From assembly GCF_007018965.1 (NCBI RefSeq), contig NZ_VJYZ01000004.1:124001-188000 (forward strand): a stretch of DNA of 64,000 nucleotides, written 5' to 3'. The stretch's first letter is position 1. Each line of letters opens with the position of its first letter. This document shows, in pieces, positions 34,901 through 44,281 of this stretch. Source of the DNA: Paracoccus marinus. Its GTDB lineage: Bacteria > Pseudomonadota > Alphaproteobacteria > Rhodobacterales > Rhodobacteraceae. The notes under the pieces are model-generated. The model was given only the letters and a program-made list of their open reading frames with translations, ran no database searches and was not told the origin of the DNA. A program made the translations under genes and the position numbers.

Positions 34901-36094
34901 ATGAACATCCATGAATATCAGGCCAAGGCGCTGCTCCAGCAGTATGGCGCCCCGGTCTCGGAAGGGCGTGCCGTCCTGAACGCGGACGAAGCCGAAGCCA
35001 AGGCGCGCGAGCTGCCCGGCCCGCTCTGGGTCGTGAAATCGCAGATTCACGCGGGCGGTCGCGGCAAGGGCAAGTTCAAGGAAGCGGAAGCCGGCGAAAA
35101 GGGCGGCGTCCGCCTTGCCAAGTCGGTCGAGGACGTGGCCGAGAACGTGCGCCAGATGCTGGGCGCGACCCTCGTCACCCACCAGACCGGCCCCGCCGGC
35201 AAGCAGGTGAACCGCATCTACGTCGAGGACGGCTCGGACATCGAGCGCGAGCTGTATCTTGCGCTGCTGGTCGATCGCGCCTCGTCGCGGATCAGCTTCG
35301 TCGCCTCGACCGAAGGCGGCATGGACATCGAGGAAGTGGCCCACGCCACCCCCGAGAAGATCGTCGATTTCTCGGTCGATCCCGCGTCCGGCCTGTCGGA
35401 CTTCCACGGCCGCCGGGTGGCCTTCGCCCTCGGGCTGGAAGGCGACCTGGTCAAGCAGTGCGTCGCGCTGGTCAAGCTGCTCTTCAAGGCCTTCGTCGAG
35501 AAGGACATGGAGATGCTCGAGATCAACCCGCTGATCGTGACCACGCAGGGCCAGCTGAAGGTTCTGGACGCCAAGGTCAGCTTCGACAACAACGCGCTGT
35601 ACCGCCAGAAGGACGTGTCCGCGCTGCGCGACGAGACCGAGGAAGACCCCAAGGAACTCGAGGCGTCGAAATACGACCTGAACTACATCGCGCTGGACGG
35701 CGAGATCGGCTGCATGGTGAACGGCGCGGGCCTTGCGATGGCCACGATGGACATCATCAAGCTGTACGGCGCCGAGCCCGCGAACTTCCTGGACGTCGGC
35801 GGCGGCGCGACCAAGGAAAAGGTCACCGAGGCGTTCAAGATCATCACCAGCGATCCGAACGTGAAGGGCATCCTGGTCAACATCTTCGGCGGCATCATGC
35901 GCTGCGACATCATCGCCGAAGGCATCATCGCCGCGGTGAAGGAGGTCGGGCTGCAGGTCCCGCTGGTCGTGCGGCTTGAGGGGACGAACGTCGAGCTGGG
36001 CAAGAAGATCATCGCCGAAAGCGGCCTGAACGTGATCGCGGCGGACGACCTGCGCGACGGGGCCGAGAAGATCGTGAAGGCGGTCAAGGGGTAA
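34901..36094 (+). CDS. sucC: Succinyl-CoA synthetase beta subunit
   Basis: A 397-residue SucC. The ATP-grasp N-terminal half starts [19 protein letters not shown] and has [16 protein letters not shown]. The C-terminal part includes LEINPLIVT and [13 protein letters not shown] and the [12 protein letters not shown] segment that contacts the alpha subunit. I use the ATG at 34901, which matches the family N-terminus; an in-frame ATG at 34868 would add 11 residues. The last codons encode IVKAVKG, and a second copy of exactly this end occurs at 36597-36620. It opens the suc operon. Confidence 0.96.
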   Translation: MNIHEYQAKALLQQYGAPVSEGRAVLNADEAEAKARELPGPLWVVKSQIHAGGRGKGKFKEAEAGEKGGVRLAKSVEDVAENVRQMLGATLVTHQTGPAGKQVNRIYVEDGSDIERELYLALLVDRASSRISFVASTEGGMDIEEVAHATPEKIVDFSVDPASGLSDFHGRRVAFALGLEGDLVKQCVALVKLLFKAFVEKDMEMLEINPLIVTTQGQLKVLDAKVSFDNNALYRQKDVSALRDETEEDPKELEASKYDLNYIALDGEIGCMVNGAGLAMATMDIIKLYGAEPANFLDVGGGATKEKVTEAFKIITSDPNVKGILVNIFGGIMRCDIIAEGIIAAVKEVGLQVPLVVRLEGTNVELGKKIIAESGLNVIAADDLRDGAEKIVKAVKG

Positions 36095-36100
36095 CGACCG

Positions 36101-36463
36101 GTGACAGGTTTTCTGATCCTTGCTGCCATTCTGCTTTTTGCAGTTGCGAGCGTGCTTGCGCCTGCCTGGGCTGCGCGGAAAGGTCAGAAAACCTTTGTTC
36201 TCGCTGTCGCGGTTGCTTGTGCGTTGCCGGTCTTCCTGATGATTTACGCCGTCTGGTTTCATCAGCGCTTGGCGGAATGCATTGACGCCGGCGACGGAAC
36301 CAGAATCCCCGAAGGCTGCGAATCCGCGGGCGACGTGGGCGTGTATCTAGGCGGATACCTGGGAACGTTCCTGCTAGGTGCCGTTCTGATATCGTCCCTC
36401 ATTGCAGATCGACGCGCGCGACGGGCGCGCGGGGTCAAGACAATATCGTCCGTCGCGTCCTGA
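36101..36463 (+). CDS. Passenger X: hypothetical membrane protein between sucC and sucD
   Basis: A 120-residue protein starting at GTG 36101, six bases after the sucC stop. It has three hydrophobic segments ([40 protein letters not shown] and [20 protein letters not shown]), a soluble loop with two Cys ([15 protein letters not shown]) and a basic tail. I recognise no family. Codon use is unlike the neighbours: T-ending codons such as TTT, CTT, GTT and GCT are frequent, whereas sucC and sucD mostly use C/G-ending ones. That fits recent acquisition. It is followed by degraded copies of the sucD start and sucC end. Confidence 0.65.
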   Translation: MTGFLILAAILLFAVASVLAPAWAARKGQKTFVLAVAVACALPVFLMIYAVWFHQRLAECIDAGDGTRIPEGCESAGDVGVYLGGYLGTFLLGAVLISSLIADRRARRARGVKTISSVAS

Positions 36464-36502
36464 GGATCGCGCCGTGAACGTTTCCAGCGAACAGGAGCCG
36501 TA

Positions 36503-36649
36503 ATGACCATTCTCGGCGACAAAAAAACCAAGGTCATCACCCAGAGCATCACCGGCTCGCAGGGAACCTTCGACACCAAACCGGCGGCGAGGCAGTATCG
36601 TGAAGGCGGTGAAGGGATGAACAGAGCCGTGAAGGCGCATCACCAATGA
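36503..36649 (+). pseudogene. Truncated copy of the sucD 5' end (48-codon frame)
   Basis: The first 28 codons match the real sucD start closely: about 74 of 84 bases, encoding ILGDKKTKVITQSITGSQGT where SucD has [20 protein letters not shown]. The ribosome-binding site AGGAG is also present five bases before the ATG. Similarity ends near 36586; the frame then runs on in unrelated codons and stops at 36649, overlapping the ATG of passenger Y by ATGA. It cannot make a SucD subunit. It may still act as a translated leader that couples passenger Y to ribosomes loaded at the sucD-type site. Confidence 0.85.
36597..36620 (+). pseudogene. Copy of the sucC 3' end
   Basis: ATCGTGAAGGCGGTGAAGGG plus ATGA encodes IVKAVKG and a stop, identical in protein to the last seven residues of SucC; 20 or 21 of 24 bases match the real sucC end at 36071-36094. 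It begins about ten bases after the sucD-like segment stops, in another reading frame. The two fragments sit in the order sucD start then sucC end, the reverse of their order in the operon. Confidence 0.75.
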
Positions 36650-37194
36650 AGAAAAGGACATCCTTCCATCGCCTCGGAGGTGCCGTGGCCATGGCGGCTC
36701 TGTCGTCCGTCGCCTTGGGGGCTGCCCCGGCTGCCGCTGCGGCAGAGGATACGCGGTTGGGCAAGTTCGTCACATACGTGTTCGTGGCGTGCGGCGGGTT
36801 TGTCGATCTCGGCGACATCGGCGAAATCCATATGGTGACCGACGCCGTAGGCATCCCTGAGGTCGAACCGAACGTATGGTTCGAGGAAAAGGCCGATATC
36901 GCCATTGTCGTGGAGCGCGAGGATCCGAACGACCCGGTCTGTGCCGTCTACATGTCCGGCGCCGACGCGAAGCGCGCGGTCCAGACCTTCGACGATTTTG
37001 TCGCGGCATCTGACGGCACGATCGCTCCGGCCGAGGTCAGCGTTACGCCCGGAACCCCTGTCCCGCTCGCCGTTTACACCTTCGAAACCGAAGGTGGGGA
37101 AACGGGGATGATCGTTCTGTGGGAAGATGTCGACGTGGCCGGTAAGCTAATCGTCAAGGTCCAACGGCGCCTTGGCACAGACATGGTGTCGTGA
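36646..37194 (+). CDS. Passenger Y: exported hypothetical protein between sucC and sucD
   Basis: A 182-residue protein with a Sec signal peptide (basic start, then GGAVAMAALSSVALGAAPAA, cleavage near residue 32). The mature part of about 150 residues has two Cys (VFVACGGFVD, NDPVCAVYMS) that may pair in the periplasm, and is rich in beta-prone and acidic stretches (VWFEEKADIAIVVEREDPND). I recognise no family. Its ATG lies in the ATGA overlap with the truncated sucD copy; a weak GAAGG lies ten bases upstream. Codon use is again more T/A-ending than in the TCA enzyme genes. Confidence 0.68.
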   Translation: MKKRTSFHRLGGAVAMAALSSVALGAAPAAAAAEDTRLGKFVTYVFVACGGFVDLGDIGEIHMVTDAVGIPEVEPNVWFEEKADIAIVVEREDPNDPVCAVYMSGADAKRAVQTFDDFVAASDGTIAPAEVSVTPGTPVPLAVYTFETEGGETGMIVLWEDVDVAGKLIVKVQRRLGTDMVS

Positions 37195-37211
37195 AGGGCA
37201 TCATATAGACA

Positions 37212-37277
37212 ATTTGGAAGATCGCCGCGATCGGAAGCATTCTGGTTGTCGCCGCCTGTGCCGCGACGATCCACTGA
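37212..37277 (+). pseudogene. Possible remnant of a small lipoprotein (entericidin-like signal)
   Basis: Reading from an ATT at 37212 gives [20 protein letters not shown] and His, then stop. It has a basic residue, a hydrophobic core and the lipobox VAAC, as in small lipoproteins of the entericidin type. No ATG, GTG or TTG start is in frame and the mature part is only five residues. I therefore read it as the remains of a third passenger gene, or a very short peptide with an unusual start. It ends 31 bases before sucD. Confidence 0.4.
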
Positions 37278-37308
37278 CGGAACCAAGCAAGCCAAGGAGA
37301 CGCCGCAC

Positions 37309-38193
37309 ATGGCCATTCTCGTCGACAAGAACACCAAGGTCATCACCCAGGGCATCACCGGCTCGCAGGGGACCTTCCATACCGAACAGGCGATCGCCTA
37401 CGGCACGCAGATGGTCGGCGGCGTGACCCCCGGCAAGGGCGGCACGACGCATCTGGACCTGCCGGTCTACAACTCGGTCCACGAGGCGGTGGAAAAGACC
37501 GGCGCCAACGCCTCCGTCATCTACGTCCCCCCGCCCTTCGCCGCGGACTCGATCCTGGAAGCGATCGACGCCCAGGTGCCGCTGATCGTCTGCATCACCG
37601 AAGGGATCCCGGTCCTTGACATGATGAAGGTCAAGCGCGCGCTCGAAGGGTCGTCCTCGCGCCTGATCGGGCCGAACTGCCCCGGCATCATGACGCCGGA
37701 CGAATGCAAGATCGGGATCATGCCCGGTTCGATCTTCAAGCGCGGCCGCGTCGGCGTGGTCTCGCGGTCGGGCACGCTGACCTACGAGGCGGTGAAGCAG
37801 ACCTCGGACGTGGGCCTGGGCCAATCGTCGGCCGTCGGCATCGGCGGCGACCCGATCAAGGGGATGGAACATATCGACGTCCTCGAGATGTTCCTGGCCG
37901 ACCCTGAAACCGAGTCGATCATCATGATCGGCGAGATCGGCGGCGCGGCCGAGGAAATGGCGGCGCAGTTCCTGGCCGACGAGAAGAAGGCCGGGCGCTG
38001 GAAGCCCACCGCGGGCTTCATCGCGGGCCGCACCGCCCCACCCGGCCGCCGCATGGGCCATGCCGGCGCGATCGTGTCGGGCGGCAAGGGCGACGCGGAA
38101 AGCAAGATCGAGGCGATGAAGGCCGCGGGCATCGTCGTCGCCGACAGCCCGGCGGGTCTCGGCGAGGCCGTGCTGAAGGCGATGGGCCGGTAA
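37309..38193 (+). CDS. sucD: Succinyl-CoA synthetase alpha subunit
   Basis: A 294-residue SucD. The CoA-binding Rossmann domain begins [20 protein letters not shown] and includes [14 protein letters not shown]. The C-terminal half has [20 protein letters not shown] and the active-site region [20 protein letters not shown] with the phosphohistidine. With SucC it makes ATP or GTP from succinyl-CoA. AAGGAG precedes ATG 37309. It is separated from sucC by 1.2 kb of passenger genes and junction fragments, which is unusual because sucC and sucD are normally adjacent. Confidence 0.97.
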   Translation: MAILVDKNTKVITQGITGSQGTFHTEQAIAYGTQMVGGVTPGKGGTTHLDLPVYNSVHEAVEKTGANASVIYVPPPFAADSILEAIDAQVPLIVCITEGIPVLDMMKVKRALEGSSSRLIGPNCPGIMTPDECKIGIMPGSIFKRGRVGVVSRSGTLTYEAVKQTSDVGLGQSSAVGIGGDPIKGMEHIDVLEMFLADPETESIIMIGEIGGAAEEMAAQFLADEKKAGRWKPTAGFIAGRTAPPGRRMGHAGAIVSGGKGDAESKIEAMKAAGIVVADSPAGLGEAVLKAMGR

Positions 38194-38257
38194 GGTGATG
38201 ACCGCGCGCCGCTTCCGGGCGGGTCCGGGGCGGCGCGAGGCGGAAAACGATGAGAAC

Positions 38258-38797
38258 ATGACGGACTTCGCACGCCCCTATCGGTTGCCCCCGCGCATCA
38301 GCATGGCGGATGCGGTGCGGCGCTGCCTGCGGAGCTATGTAAAGTTCTCGGGCCGCGCGCCGCGGGCCGAGTTCTGGAAGTTTGTTCTTGTAGGGCTGGT
38401 CGCATTCTGGCTCGCGGTCTGGATGGACAGGTCCGTGCGGGACACACCTCTGTTCCGCTTCGTCATGGAGTTTCCTCGCACCAGCTTCGTGTTCATGGTC
38501 CCCGGCTTCGCCTCCGCGCTGGTGACGATCATCTTCTTCATGCCTGTTCTTTCGGCTGCGGCGCGCAGGCTTCACGATGCTGGCTTCTCCGCCTTGTGGC
38601 TGTCGCTGACCGTCGCCCCACCGCTCCTTCTCCTGGCGAGCGGGGGCGTCGGCTTGGTTCTCGGAACGGCGCCGCCTTTATCGCTGCTCCTTCTCGTGTT
38701 CTTCGCACCGCCACTTATCCTCGGGCTGATGCTTGCCGCGCCATCCCAGCCCGCCCCGAACCGCTTCGAACCCAATCCCCTCGAGGTCACCCAATGA
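38258..38797 (+). CDS. DUF805 membrane protein between sucD and sucA
   Basis: A 179-residue DUF805 protein: AVRRCLRSYVKFSGRAPRAE then FWKFVLVGLVAFWLAVWMD is the characteristic start (a conserved FSGRAxRxEFW block), followed by further membrane helices (FMVPGFASALVTIIFFMPVL, AARRLHDAGFSALWL with the family RRLHD motif, and two more). The function of the family is unknown. I use ATG 38258; a GTG at 38195, two bases past the sucD stop, would add 21 residues without family similarity. The stop overlaps the sucA ATG (ATGA). Confidence 0.8.
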   Translation: MTDFARPYRLPPRISMADAVRRCLRSYVKFSGRAPRAEFWKFVLVGLVAFWLAVWMDRSVRDTPLFRFVMEFPRTSFVFMVPGFASALVTIIFFMPVLSAAARRLHDAGFSALWLSLTVAPPLLLLASGGVGLVLGTAPPLSLLLLVFFAPPLILGLMLAAPSQPAPNRFEPNPLEVTQ

Positions 38798-41766
38798 ACG
38801 ACCAATCCCCCAACGACGCTTTCCGCGACAGCTCCTTCCTGCAGGGCGCGAACGCGGCCTATGTCGAGCAGCTCTACGGCCAGTGGGCGAACGATCCGGC
38901 GGCGGTTGATGCCGCCTGGGACGAGTTCTTCCGGGGTCTGGGCGACGAGCAGACGGCCGTCACGCGCGAGGCGTCGGGGGCGAGCTGGGCGCGGGCCGAC
39001 TGGCCGCCGATGCCATCGGATGAAAACACCGCCGCGCTGACCGGCGAATGGCCGATGGCGTCCGAGGCCGTCGCCAAGGAGGCGATCAAGAAGATCACCG
39101 AAAAGGCCGACGAAAAGGGCGTCACCGCGACCGAGGAACAGCTGCGCCGCGCGGTCCTCGACAGCATCCGCGCGATCATGCTGATCCGCGCCTACCGGAT
39201 CCGGGGCCACCTGTTCGCGGATCTCGACCCGCTGGGGATGCGCGAGATGCCGCCCCTGGGCGAGCTTGACCCCGCGACCTACGGCTTCAACGCCTCGGAC
39301 ATGGACCGGCCGATCTTCATCGACAACGTGCTGGGCCTGCAGGTCGCCTCGATCCGCCAGATCGTCGAGCTGATGAAGCGCACCTATTGCGGCACCTTCG
39401 CGCTGCAATTCATGCACATCTCGGACCCCGAGCAGGCATCGTGGCTGAAGGAGCGGATCGAAGGCTACGGCAAGGAGATCGGCTTCACCCAGGAAGGCCG
39501 CAAGGCGATCCTGAACAAGCTGGTCGAGGCCGAGGGCTTCGAGAAGTTTCTGCACGTCAAGTACATGGGCACCAAGCGCTTCGGGCTGGACGGCGGCGAG
39601 GCGCTGATCCCGGCGATGGAACAGATCATCAAGCGCGGCGGCGCGCTGGGGGTCAAGGAAGTCACCATCGGCATGCCCCACCGCGGCCGCCTGTCGGTGC
39701 TGGCCAACGTCATGGGCAAGCCGTTCCGCGCGATCTTTCACGAGTTCCAGGGCGGCAGCTACAAGCCCGAGGACGTGGACGGGTCGGGCGACGTGAAATA
39801 CCACTTGGGCGCGTCGTCGGACCGTGAGTTCGACGACAACACCGTCCACCTGTCGCTGACCGCGAACCCCAGCCACCTCGAGGCGGTGAACCCGGTCGTG
39901 CTGGGCAAGGTCCGCGCCAAGCAGGACCAGCTGAACGACACCGCCGACCGCACCTCGGTCCTGCCGATCCTGCTGCATGGCGACGCGGCCTTCGCGGGCC
40001 AGGGCGTGGTCGCCGAATGCCTGCAGCTGTCGGGCATCCGCGGGCACCGCACCGGCGGCTGCATCCACATCGTCGTGAACAACCAGATCGGCTTCACCAC
40101 CGCGCCGAGCTTCAGCCGCACCTCGCCCTATTGCACCGACATCGCGCTGATGGTCGAGGCGCCGATCTTCCACGTGAACGGCGACGACCCCGAGGCGGTC
40201 GTGCACGCCGCGCGCGTCGCGACCGAGTTCCGGCAGAAGTTCCACAAGGACGTGGTGCTGGACATCATCTGCTACCGCCGCTTCGGTCACAACGAAGGCG
40301 ACGAGCCGATGTTCACCAACCCGGCGATGTACAAGCAGATCAAGGGTCACAAGACCACGCTGCAGCTTTACACCGACCGGCTGGTCAAGGACGGCCTGAT
40401 CCCCGAGGGCGAGATCGAGGACATGAAGGCCGCGTTCCAGGCCCACCTGAACGAGGAGTTCGAGACCGGCAAGAACTTCAAGCCCAACAAGGCCGACTGG
40501 CTGGACGGCAAGTGGTCGGGGCTGGGGCCGGAAAGCAAGGAATACGTGCCGGGCGACACCGGCATCGCGCCCGAGACGCTGGCCCAGATCGGCGCGGCGC
40601 TGACCCGCGTGCCCGACGGCATGGACATGCACAAGACCGTGACGCGGCTTCTGGAGGCCAAGCGCGGCATGTTCGACAGCGGCGCGGGCTTCGACTGGTC
40701 CACCGGCGAGGCGCTGGCCTTCGGGTCGCTGCTGGTCGAAGGGCACGCGGTGCGCCTGTCGGGCCAGGATTCCACCCGCGGCACCTTCAGCCACCGCCAT
40801 TCCGCCTTCGTGGACCAGACGACCGAGGAACGGTACTACCCGCTCAACGCCATCCGCGAGGGGCAGGCGCGCTACGAAGTCATCGACTCGATGCTGTCGG
40901 AATACGCGGTGCTGGGCTTCGAATACGGCTATTCGATGGCCGAACCGAACGCCCTGACCCTGTGGGAGGCGCAGTTCGGCGACTTCGCCAACGGCGCGCA
41001 GATCATGTTCGACCAGTTCATTTCGTCGGGCGAGAAGAAATGGCTGCGGATGTCGGGCCTCGTGATGCTGATGCCGCACGGGTACGAGGGTCAGGGGCCG
41101 GAACACTCGAGCGCGCGTCTGGAACGCTGGCTGCAGATGTCGGCCGAGGACAACTGGATCGTCGCCAACCTGACGACGCCCGCCAACTATTTCCACATCC
41201 TGCGCCGCCAGCTGCTGCGCAAGTTCAGGAAGCCGCTGGTGCTGATGACGCCCAAGTCGCTGCTGCGCCACCCGGCCGCCGTCAGCACCGTGGACGAGTT
41301 CGCGACCGGCTCGACCTTCCACCGGGTGCTGCCGGACGACGCCGAACGCGGCAAGTCGGACTTCGAGCTGGCGCCCGACGACAGGATCCGCCGCGTCGTG
41401 ATCTGCTCGGGCAAGGTCTATTACGATCTGCTGGCGGCACGGAACGAAGCGGGCTTGAGCGACGTCTATCTGCTGCGGCTGGAACAGTTCTACCCGTTCC
41501 CGAACCAGACGCTGTCGAAGGAACTGGACCGGTTCAAGGACGCCGACATGATCTGGTGCCAGGAAGAGCCCAAGAACCAGGGCGGCTGGTCGTTCGTCGA
41601 GCCGAACCTTGAATGGGTGCTGGACCGCATCGGCGCGCGCTGCAAGCGCGCCGTCTATGCCGGGCGCAGCGCGATGGCATCGCCCGCGACCGGGCTCGCG
41701 TCGCGCCACAAGGCTGAACAAGAAGCGCTGGTGACCGCCGCGCTCGGACTGGAGAAGCAAGCATGA
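38794..41766 (+). CDS. sucA: 2-oxoglutarate dehydrogenase E1 component
   Basis: A 990-residue thiamine-diphosphate-dependent E1. The N-terminal [20 protein letters not shown] binds E2. [32 protein letters not shown] and [14 protein letters not shown] form the cofactor/active-site region, and the C-terminal part has EDSTRGTF-like [14 protein letters not shown] and [12 protein letters not shown]. It decarboxylates 2-oxoglutarate and transfers the succinyl group to lipoyl-E2. It is coupled to DUF805 upstream and to sucB downstream by ATGA overlaps. Confidence 0.97.
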   Translation: MNDQSPNDAFRDSSFLQGANAAYVEQLYGQWANDPAAVDAAWDEFFRGLGDEQTAVTREASGASWARADWPPMPSDENTAALTGEWPMASEAVAKEAIKKITEKADEKGVTATEEQLRRAVLDSIRAIMLIRAYRIRGHLFADLDPLGMREMPPLGELDPATYGFNASDMDRPIFIDNVLGLQVASIRQIVELMKRTYCGTFALQFMHISDPEQASWLKERIEGYGKEIGFTQEGRKAILNKLVEAEGFEKFLHVKYMGTKRFGLDGGEALIPAMEQIIKRGGALGVKEVTIGMPHRGRLSVLANVMGKPFRAIFHEFQGGSYKPEDVDGSGDVKYHLGASSDREFDDNTVHLSLTANPSHLEAVNPVVLGKVRAKQDQLNDTADRTSVLPILLHGDAAFAGQGVVAECLQLSGIRGHRTGGCIHIVVNNQIGFTTAPSFSRTSPYCTDIALMVEAPIFHVNGDDPEAVVHAARVATEFRQKFHKDVVLDIICYRRFGHNEGDEPMFTNPAMYKQIKGHKTTLQLYTDRLVKDGLIPEGEIEDMKAAFQAHLNEEFETGKNFKPNKADWLDGKWSGLGPESKEYVPGDTGIAPETLAQIGAALTRVPDGMDMHKTVTRLLEAKRGMFDSGAGFDWSTGEALAFGSLLVEGHAVRLSGQDSTRGTFSHRHSAFVDQTTEERYYPLNAIREGQARYEVIDSMLSEYAVLGFEYGYSMAEPNALTLWEAQFGDFANGAQIMFDQFISSGEKKWLRMSGLVMLMPHGYEGQGPEHSSARLERWLQMSAEDNWIVANLTTPANYFHILRRQLLRKFRKPLVLMTPKSLLRHPAAVSTVDEFATGSTFHRVLPDDAERGKSDFELAPDDRIRRVVICSGKVYYDLLAARNEAGLSDVYLLRLEQFYPFPNQTLSKELDRFKDADMIWCQEEPKNQGGWSFVEPNLEWVLDRIGARCKRAVYAGRSAMASPATGLASRHKAEQEALVTAALGLEKQA

Positions 41767-43568
41767 CCACCGAAGTCCGCGTCCCCGCCCTGGGTGAAAG
41801 CGTTACCGAAGCCACCGTGGCGACCTGGTTCAAGAAGCCGGGCGACAGCGTCGCCGTGGACGAGATGCTGTGCGAGCTGGAAACCGACAAGGTGACGGTC
41901 GAGGTCCCCTCGCCCGCCGCCGGCGTCCTGGCCGAGATCGTCGCGGCCGAAGGCACGACCGTGGGCCCGAACGGGCTTCTGGCGCAGATCGGCGAGGCGG
42001 GTGCCGAAACCGCCCCCGCCCCCGCCGCCGCTTCTGCCGCCCCTGCGGCAGAACCCGCGGCCGACCCGCAACCCGCAGCGACGCCGGGCAAGGCGGCGGC
42101 CGCGGCGGCCCAGCCTGCCCCGCAGGCGGCCGCGCAACCTGCCACCCAGCCTGCTGCATCTGGCGCGGCCGGGTCCGGCAAGTCGGTTGACGTCATGGTC
42201 CCCTCGCTCGGCGAAAGCGTGACCGAGGCGACGGTGGCCACCTGGTTCAAGAAGGCCGGCGACAGCGTCACCCAAGACGAGATGCTGTGCGAGCTGGAAA
42301 CCGACAAGGTATCGGTCGAGGTTCCGGCGCCCGCATCCGGCATCCTGGCCGAAATCCTGGCCGAGGAAGGCGCGACCGTGGACGCCAAGGCCAAGCTCGC
42401 CGTCATCACCGAGGGCGCGGCGGGCGGCCAGTCCGCTGACGCCGGCGCCTCCGACACTGGAAAGGCCGCTGAGGGCAAGGCCGCCGGGGGCAAGGCCGTC
42501 GAAGCAGGTGTCGGCGGGTCCTACGAAGAGGGCCGTCAGGGCGGCAACCCCGTCGGCTCGGCCGCAGGGGCCGAGGATGGCGTAACCGCGGGCGAGGTCG
42601 AATCCCCCGGCGCCGGTCCCGAACAGATGCTGCCGCGCGCGGGCGGGCGCACCGATATCGAGGACGCGCCGTCGGCGAAGAAGGCGATGGCCGAAAAGGG
42701 CGTCTCGCGCGACCAGGTGCAGGGATCGGGCAAGGACGGCCGGGTGATGAAGGAAGACGTGGCGCGCGCGGGCACCCAGGCCCCCGCCCCCGCCGCGCAG
42801 CAGGCTTCACCGGCCCCGACCGCCGCCCCGGCGCAGGCGCCCCGCGCGCCGTCCAGCGCCGAGGATGCCCGGCGCGAGGAGCGGGTGAAGATGACCCGGC
42901 TCCGCGCCACCATCGCCCGCCGCCTGAAAGACGCCCAGAACACCGCCGCGATGCTGACCACCTATAACGAGGTGGACATGTCGGCGATCATGGACCTGCG
43001 CGGCGAGTACAAGGACGCCTTCGAGAAGAAGCACAAGGTGAAGCTCGGCTTCATGTCGTTCTTCGTGAAGGCCTGCACCCACGCGCTGAAGGAAGTCCCC
43101 GAGGTCAACGCCGAGATCGACGGCCAGGACGTGGTCTACAAGAACTTCGTCCACATGGGCGTCGCGGTGGGCACGCCGACCGGGCTGGTGGTGCCGATCG
43201 TGCGCGACGCCGACCAGAAGTCGTTCGCACAGATCGAAAAGGAAATCGGCGAGCTTGGCGCGCGGGCGCGCGACGGCAAGCTGACCATGGCCGACATGCA
43301 GGGCGGCACCTTCACGATCTCGAACGGGGGCGTCTACGGCTCGCTCATGTCCTCGCCGATCCTGAACCCGCCGCAGTCGGGGATCCTCGGGATGCACAAG
43401 ATCCAGGACCGCCCGGTCGTGGTGAAGGGCGAGATCGTGATCCGGCCGATGATGTATCTGGCGCTCAGCTACGACCACCGGATCGTGGACGGCAAGGGCG
43501 CGGTGACGTTCCTCGTGCGCGTGAAGGATGCGCTGGAGGACCCGCGCCGGCTGCTGATGGACCTGTGA
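41763..43568 (+). CDS. sucB: 2-oxoglutarate dehydrogenase E2 component with two lipoyl domains
   Basis: A 601-residue dihydrolipoyl succinyltransferase. Two nearly identical lipoyl domains (residues 1-80 and 141-218) each contain LCELETDKV, with the lipoylated Lys at 43 and 182. An Ala/Pro linker separates them. The peripheral-subunit-binding domain (about 300-336, [20 protein letters not shown]) holds E1/E3, and the C-terminal 230 residues form the catalytic trimer with the active-site [14 protein letters not shown]. coli SucB (405 residues) has one lipoyl domain. The extra domain and linkers explain the length. Confidence 0.96.
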   Translation: MTTEVRVPALGESVTEATVATWFKKPGDSVAVDEMLCELETDKVTVEVPSPAAGVLAEIVAAEGTTVGPNGLLAQIGEAGAETAPAPAAASAAPAAEPAADPQPAATPGKAAAAAAQPAPQAAAQPATQPAASGAAGSGKSVDVMVPSLGESVTEATVATWFKKAGDSVTQDEMLCELETDKVSVEVPAPASGILAEILAEEGATVDAKAKLAVITEGAAGGQSADAGASDTGKAAEGKAAGGKAVEAGVGGSYEEGRQGGNPVGSAAGAEDGVTAGEVESPGAGPEQMLPRAGGRTDIEDAPSAKKAMAEKGVSRDQVQGSGKDGRVMKEDVARAGTQAPAPAAQQASPAPTAAPAQAPRAPSSAEDARREERVKMTRLRATIARRLKDAQNTAAMLTTYNEVDMSAIMDLRGEYKDAFEKKHKVKLGFMSFFVKACTHALKEVPEVNAEIDGQDVVYKNFVHMGVAVGTPTGLVVPIVRDADQKSFAQIEKEIGELGARARDGKLTMADMQGGTFTISNGGVYGSLMSSPILNPPQSGILGMHKIQDRPVVVKGEIVIRPMMYLALSYDHRIVDGKGAVTFLVRVKDALEDPRRLLMDL

Positions 43569-43575
43569 TCCCAAG

Positions 43576-44016
43576 GTGACGCCGCGTTTGGCATTCCGGT
43601 TGACCATCGCCCTTGCGCTGATCGGCGCGGGGGCACTGGTCCCGTTGTTCGGCCTTTTCGGAATGCCCCTTCGTCCCGGCACTTGGGCCCCAATCGTCGC
43701 AATCCTGGCAATCATCGCTGCCTTCGTTTTCGCCAGCGAGGTGGGGGTGGCGCCTGTACAATCCGGCCGGGTGTCGCGCCTCTTGAACATCGTGACGCAG
43801 ATCATGGCGCTCTACGTGCTGGCAGGCTTGATCGCTCAAAGTGCCTTTGCTGAAAGCGCTGTCGCAGCGTGGTTCGACAGGATGGATGTTGTTCTCCTAA
43901 CCGTGGTGTTGAAATTGCCCCCGGAACTGGTCCTGCTGCTTCCTGCGTTCGCTGTCATTGTTGCGCTCGGGAGCGGATCGGGCGGAACCCGTTTTCCTTG
44001 GCAACCGAAAGGATAA
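43576..44016 (+). CDS. Hypothetical membrane protein between sucB and lpdA
   Basis: A 146-residue protein starting at GTG 43576, seven bases after the sucB stop (CCAAGG upstream). It has four hydrophobic stretches (IALALIGAGALVPLFGLFGM, APIVAILAIIAAFVFASEVG, IVTQIMALYVLAGLIAQSAF, LPPELVLLLPAFAVIVALGS). I recognise no family. Codon use is less GC-biased than in sucB, as in passenger X. It is the third non-TCA site in the operon. The function is unknown. Confidence 0.62.
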   Translation: MTPRLAFRLTIALALIGAGALVPLFGLFGMPLRPGTWAPIVAILAIIAAFVFASEVGVAPVQSGRVSRLLNIVTQIMALYVLAGLIAQSAFAESAVAAWFDRMDVVLLTVVLKLPPELVLLLPAFAVIVALGSGSGGTRFPWQPKG

Positions 44017-44020
44017 TCCC

Positions 44021-44281
44021 ATGACCGACCAGATCATCGCCCGCTACGACTTCGCCGACGACGCCACGTTCCGCGCGGCCTTCGACGCCGATGCCGAGGA
44101 TCGGGGCCACGCCTCGCTGTCGGTGCTTCAGGTCTGGCGCGAGGGGGCGGGGACCGCGTGGGTGCTGTACCAGGTCGCCGACCCGGCGCGCGCCAGGGCG
44201 TATCTCGACGGCGCGCAGCAGGTCTTTGCCTCCGCCGGCGGGGTCACGGGGTCCGAGTTCCACATGGTTAAAACGGCATGA
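44021..44281 (+). CDS. Small soluble hypothetical protein
   Basis: An 86-residue protein without membrane segments: IIARYDFADDATFRAAFDAD, then LSVLQVWREGAGTAWVLYQV, then ARAYLDGAQQVFASAGGVTG. The pattern of alternating strands and helices resembles a small alpha-beta (ferredoxin-like/dimeric barrel) fold, but I cannot name a family with confidence. GAAAGGA precedes ATG 44021. Its stop overlaps the MAPEG start by ATGA. Confidence 0.6.
   Translation: MTDQIIARYDFADDATFRAAFDADAEDRGHASLSVLQVWREGAGTAWVLYQVADPARARAYLDGAQQVFASAGGVTGSEFHMVKTA

Noticed and set aside
36503-36649. The sucD-like frame as a second functional sucD
   Set aside because: Only about 28 codons match; the CoA-binding and phosphohistidine regions are absent. 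It is listed as a truncated copy.
38572-41760. A 1062-codon open frame on the minus strand opposite sucA
   Set aside because: It lies fully opposite a complete, motif-bearing sucA. High GC makes antisense frames free of stops; the translation is Arg/His/Val-rich with no recognisable motif.
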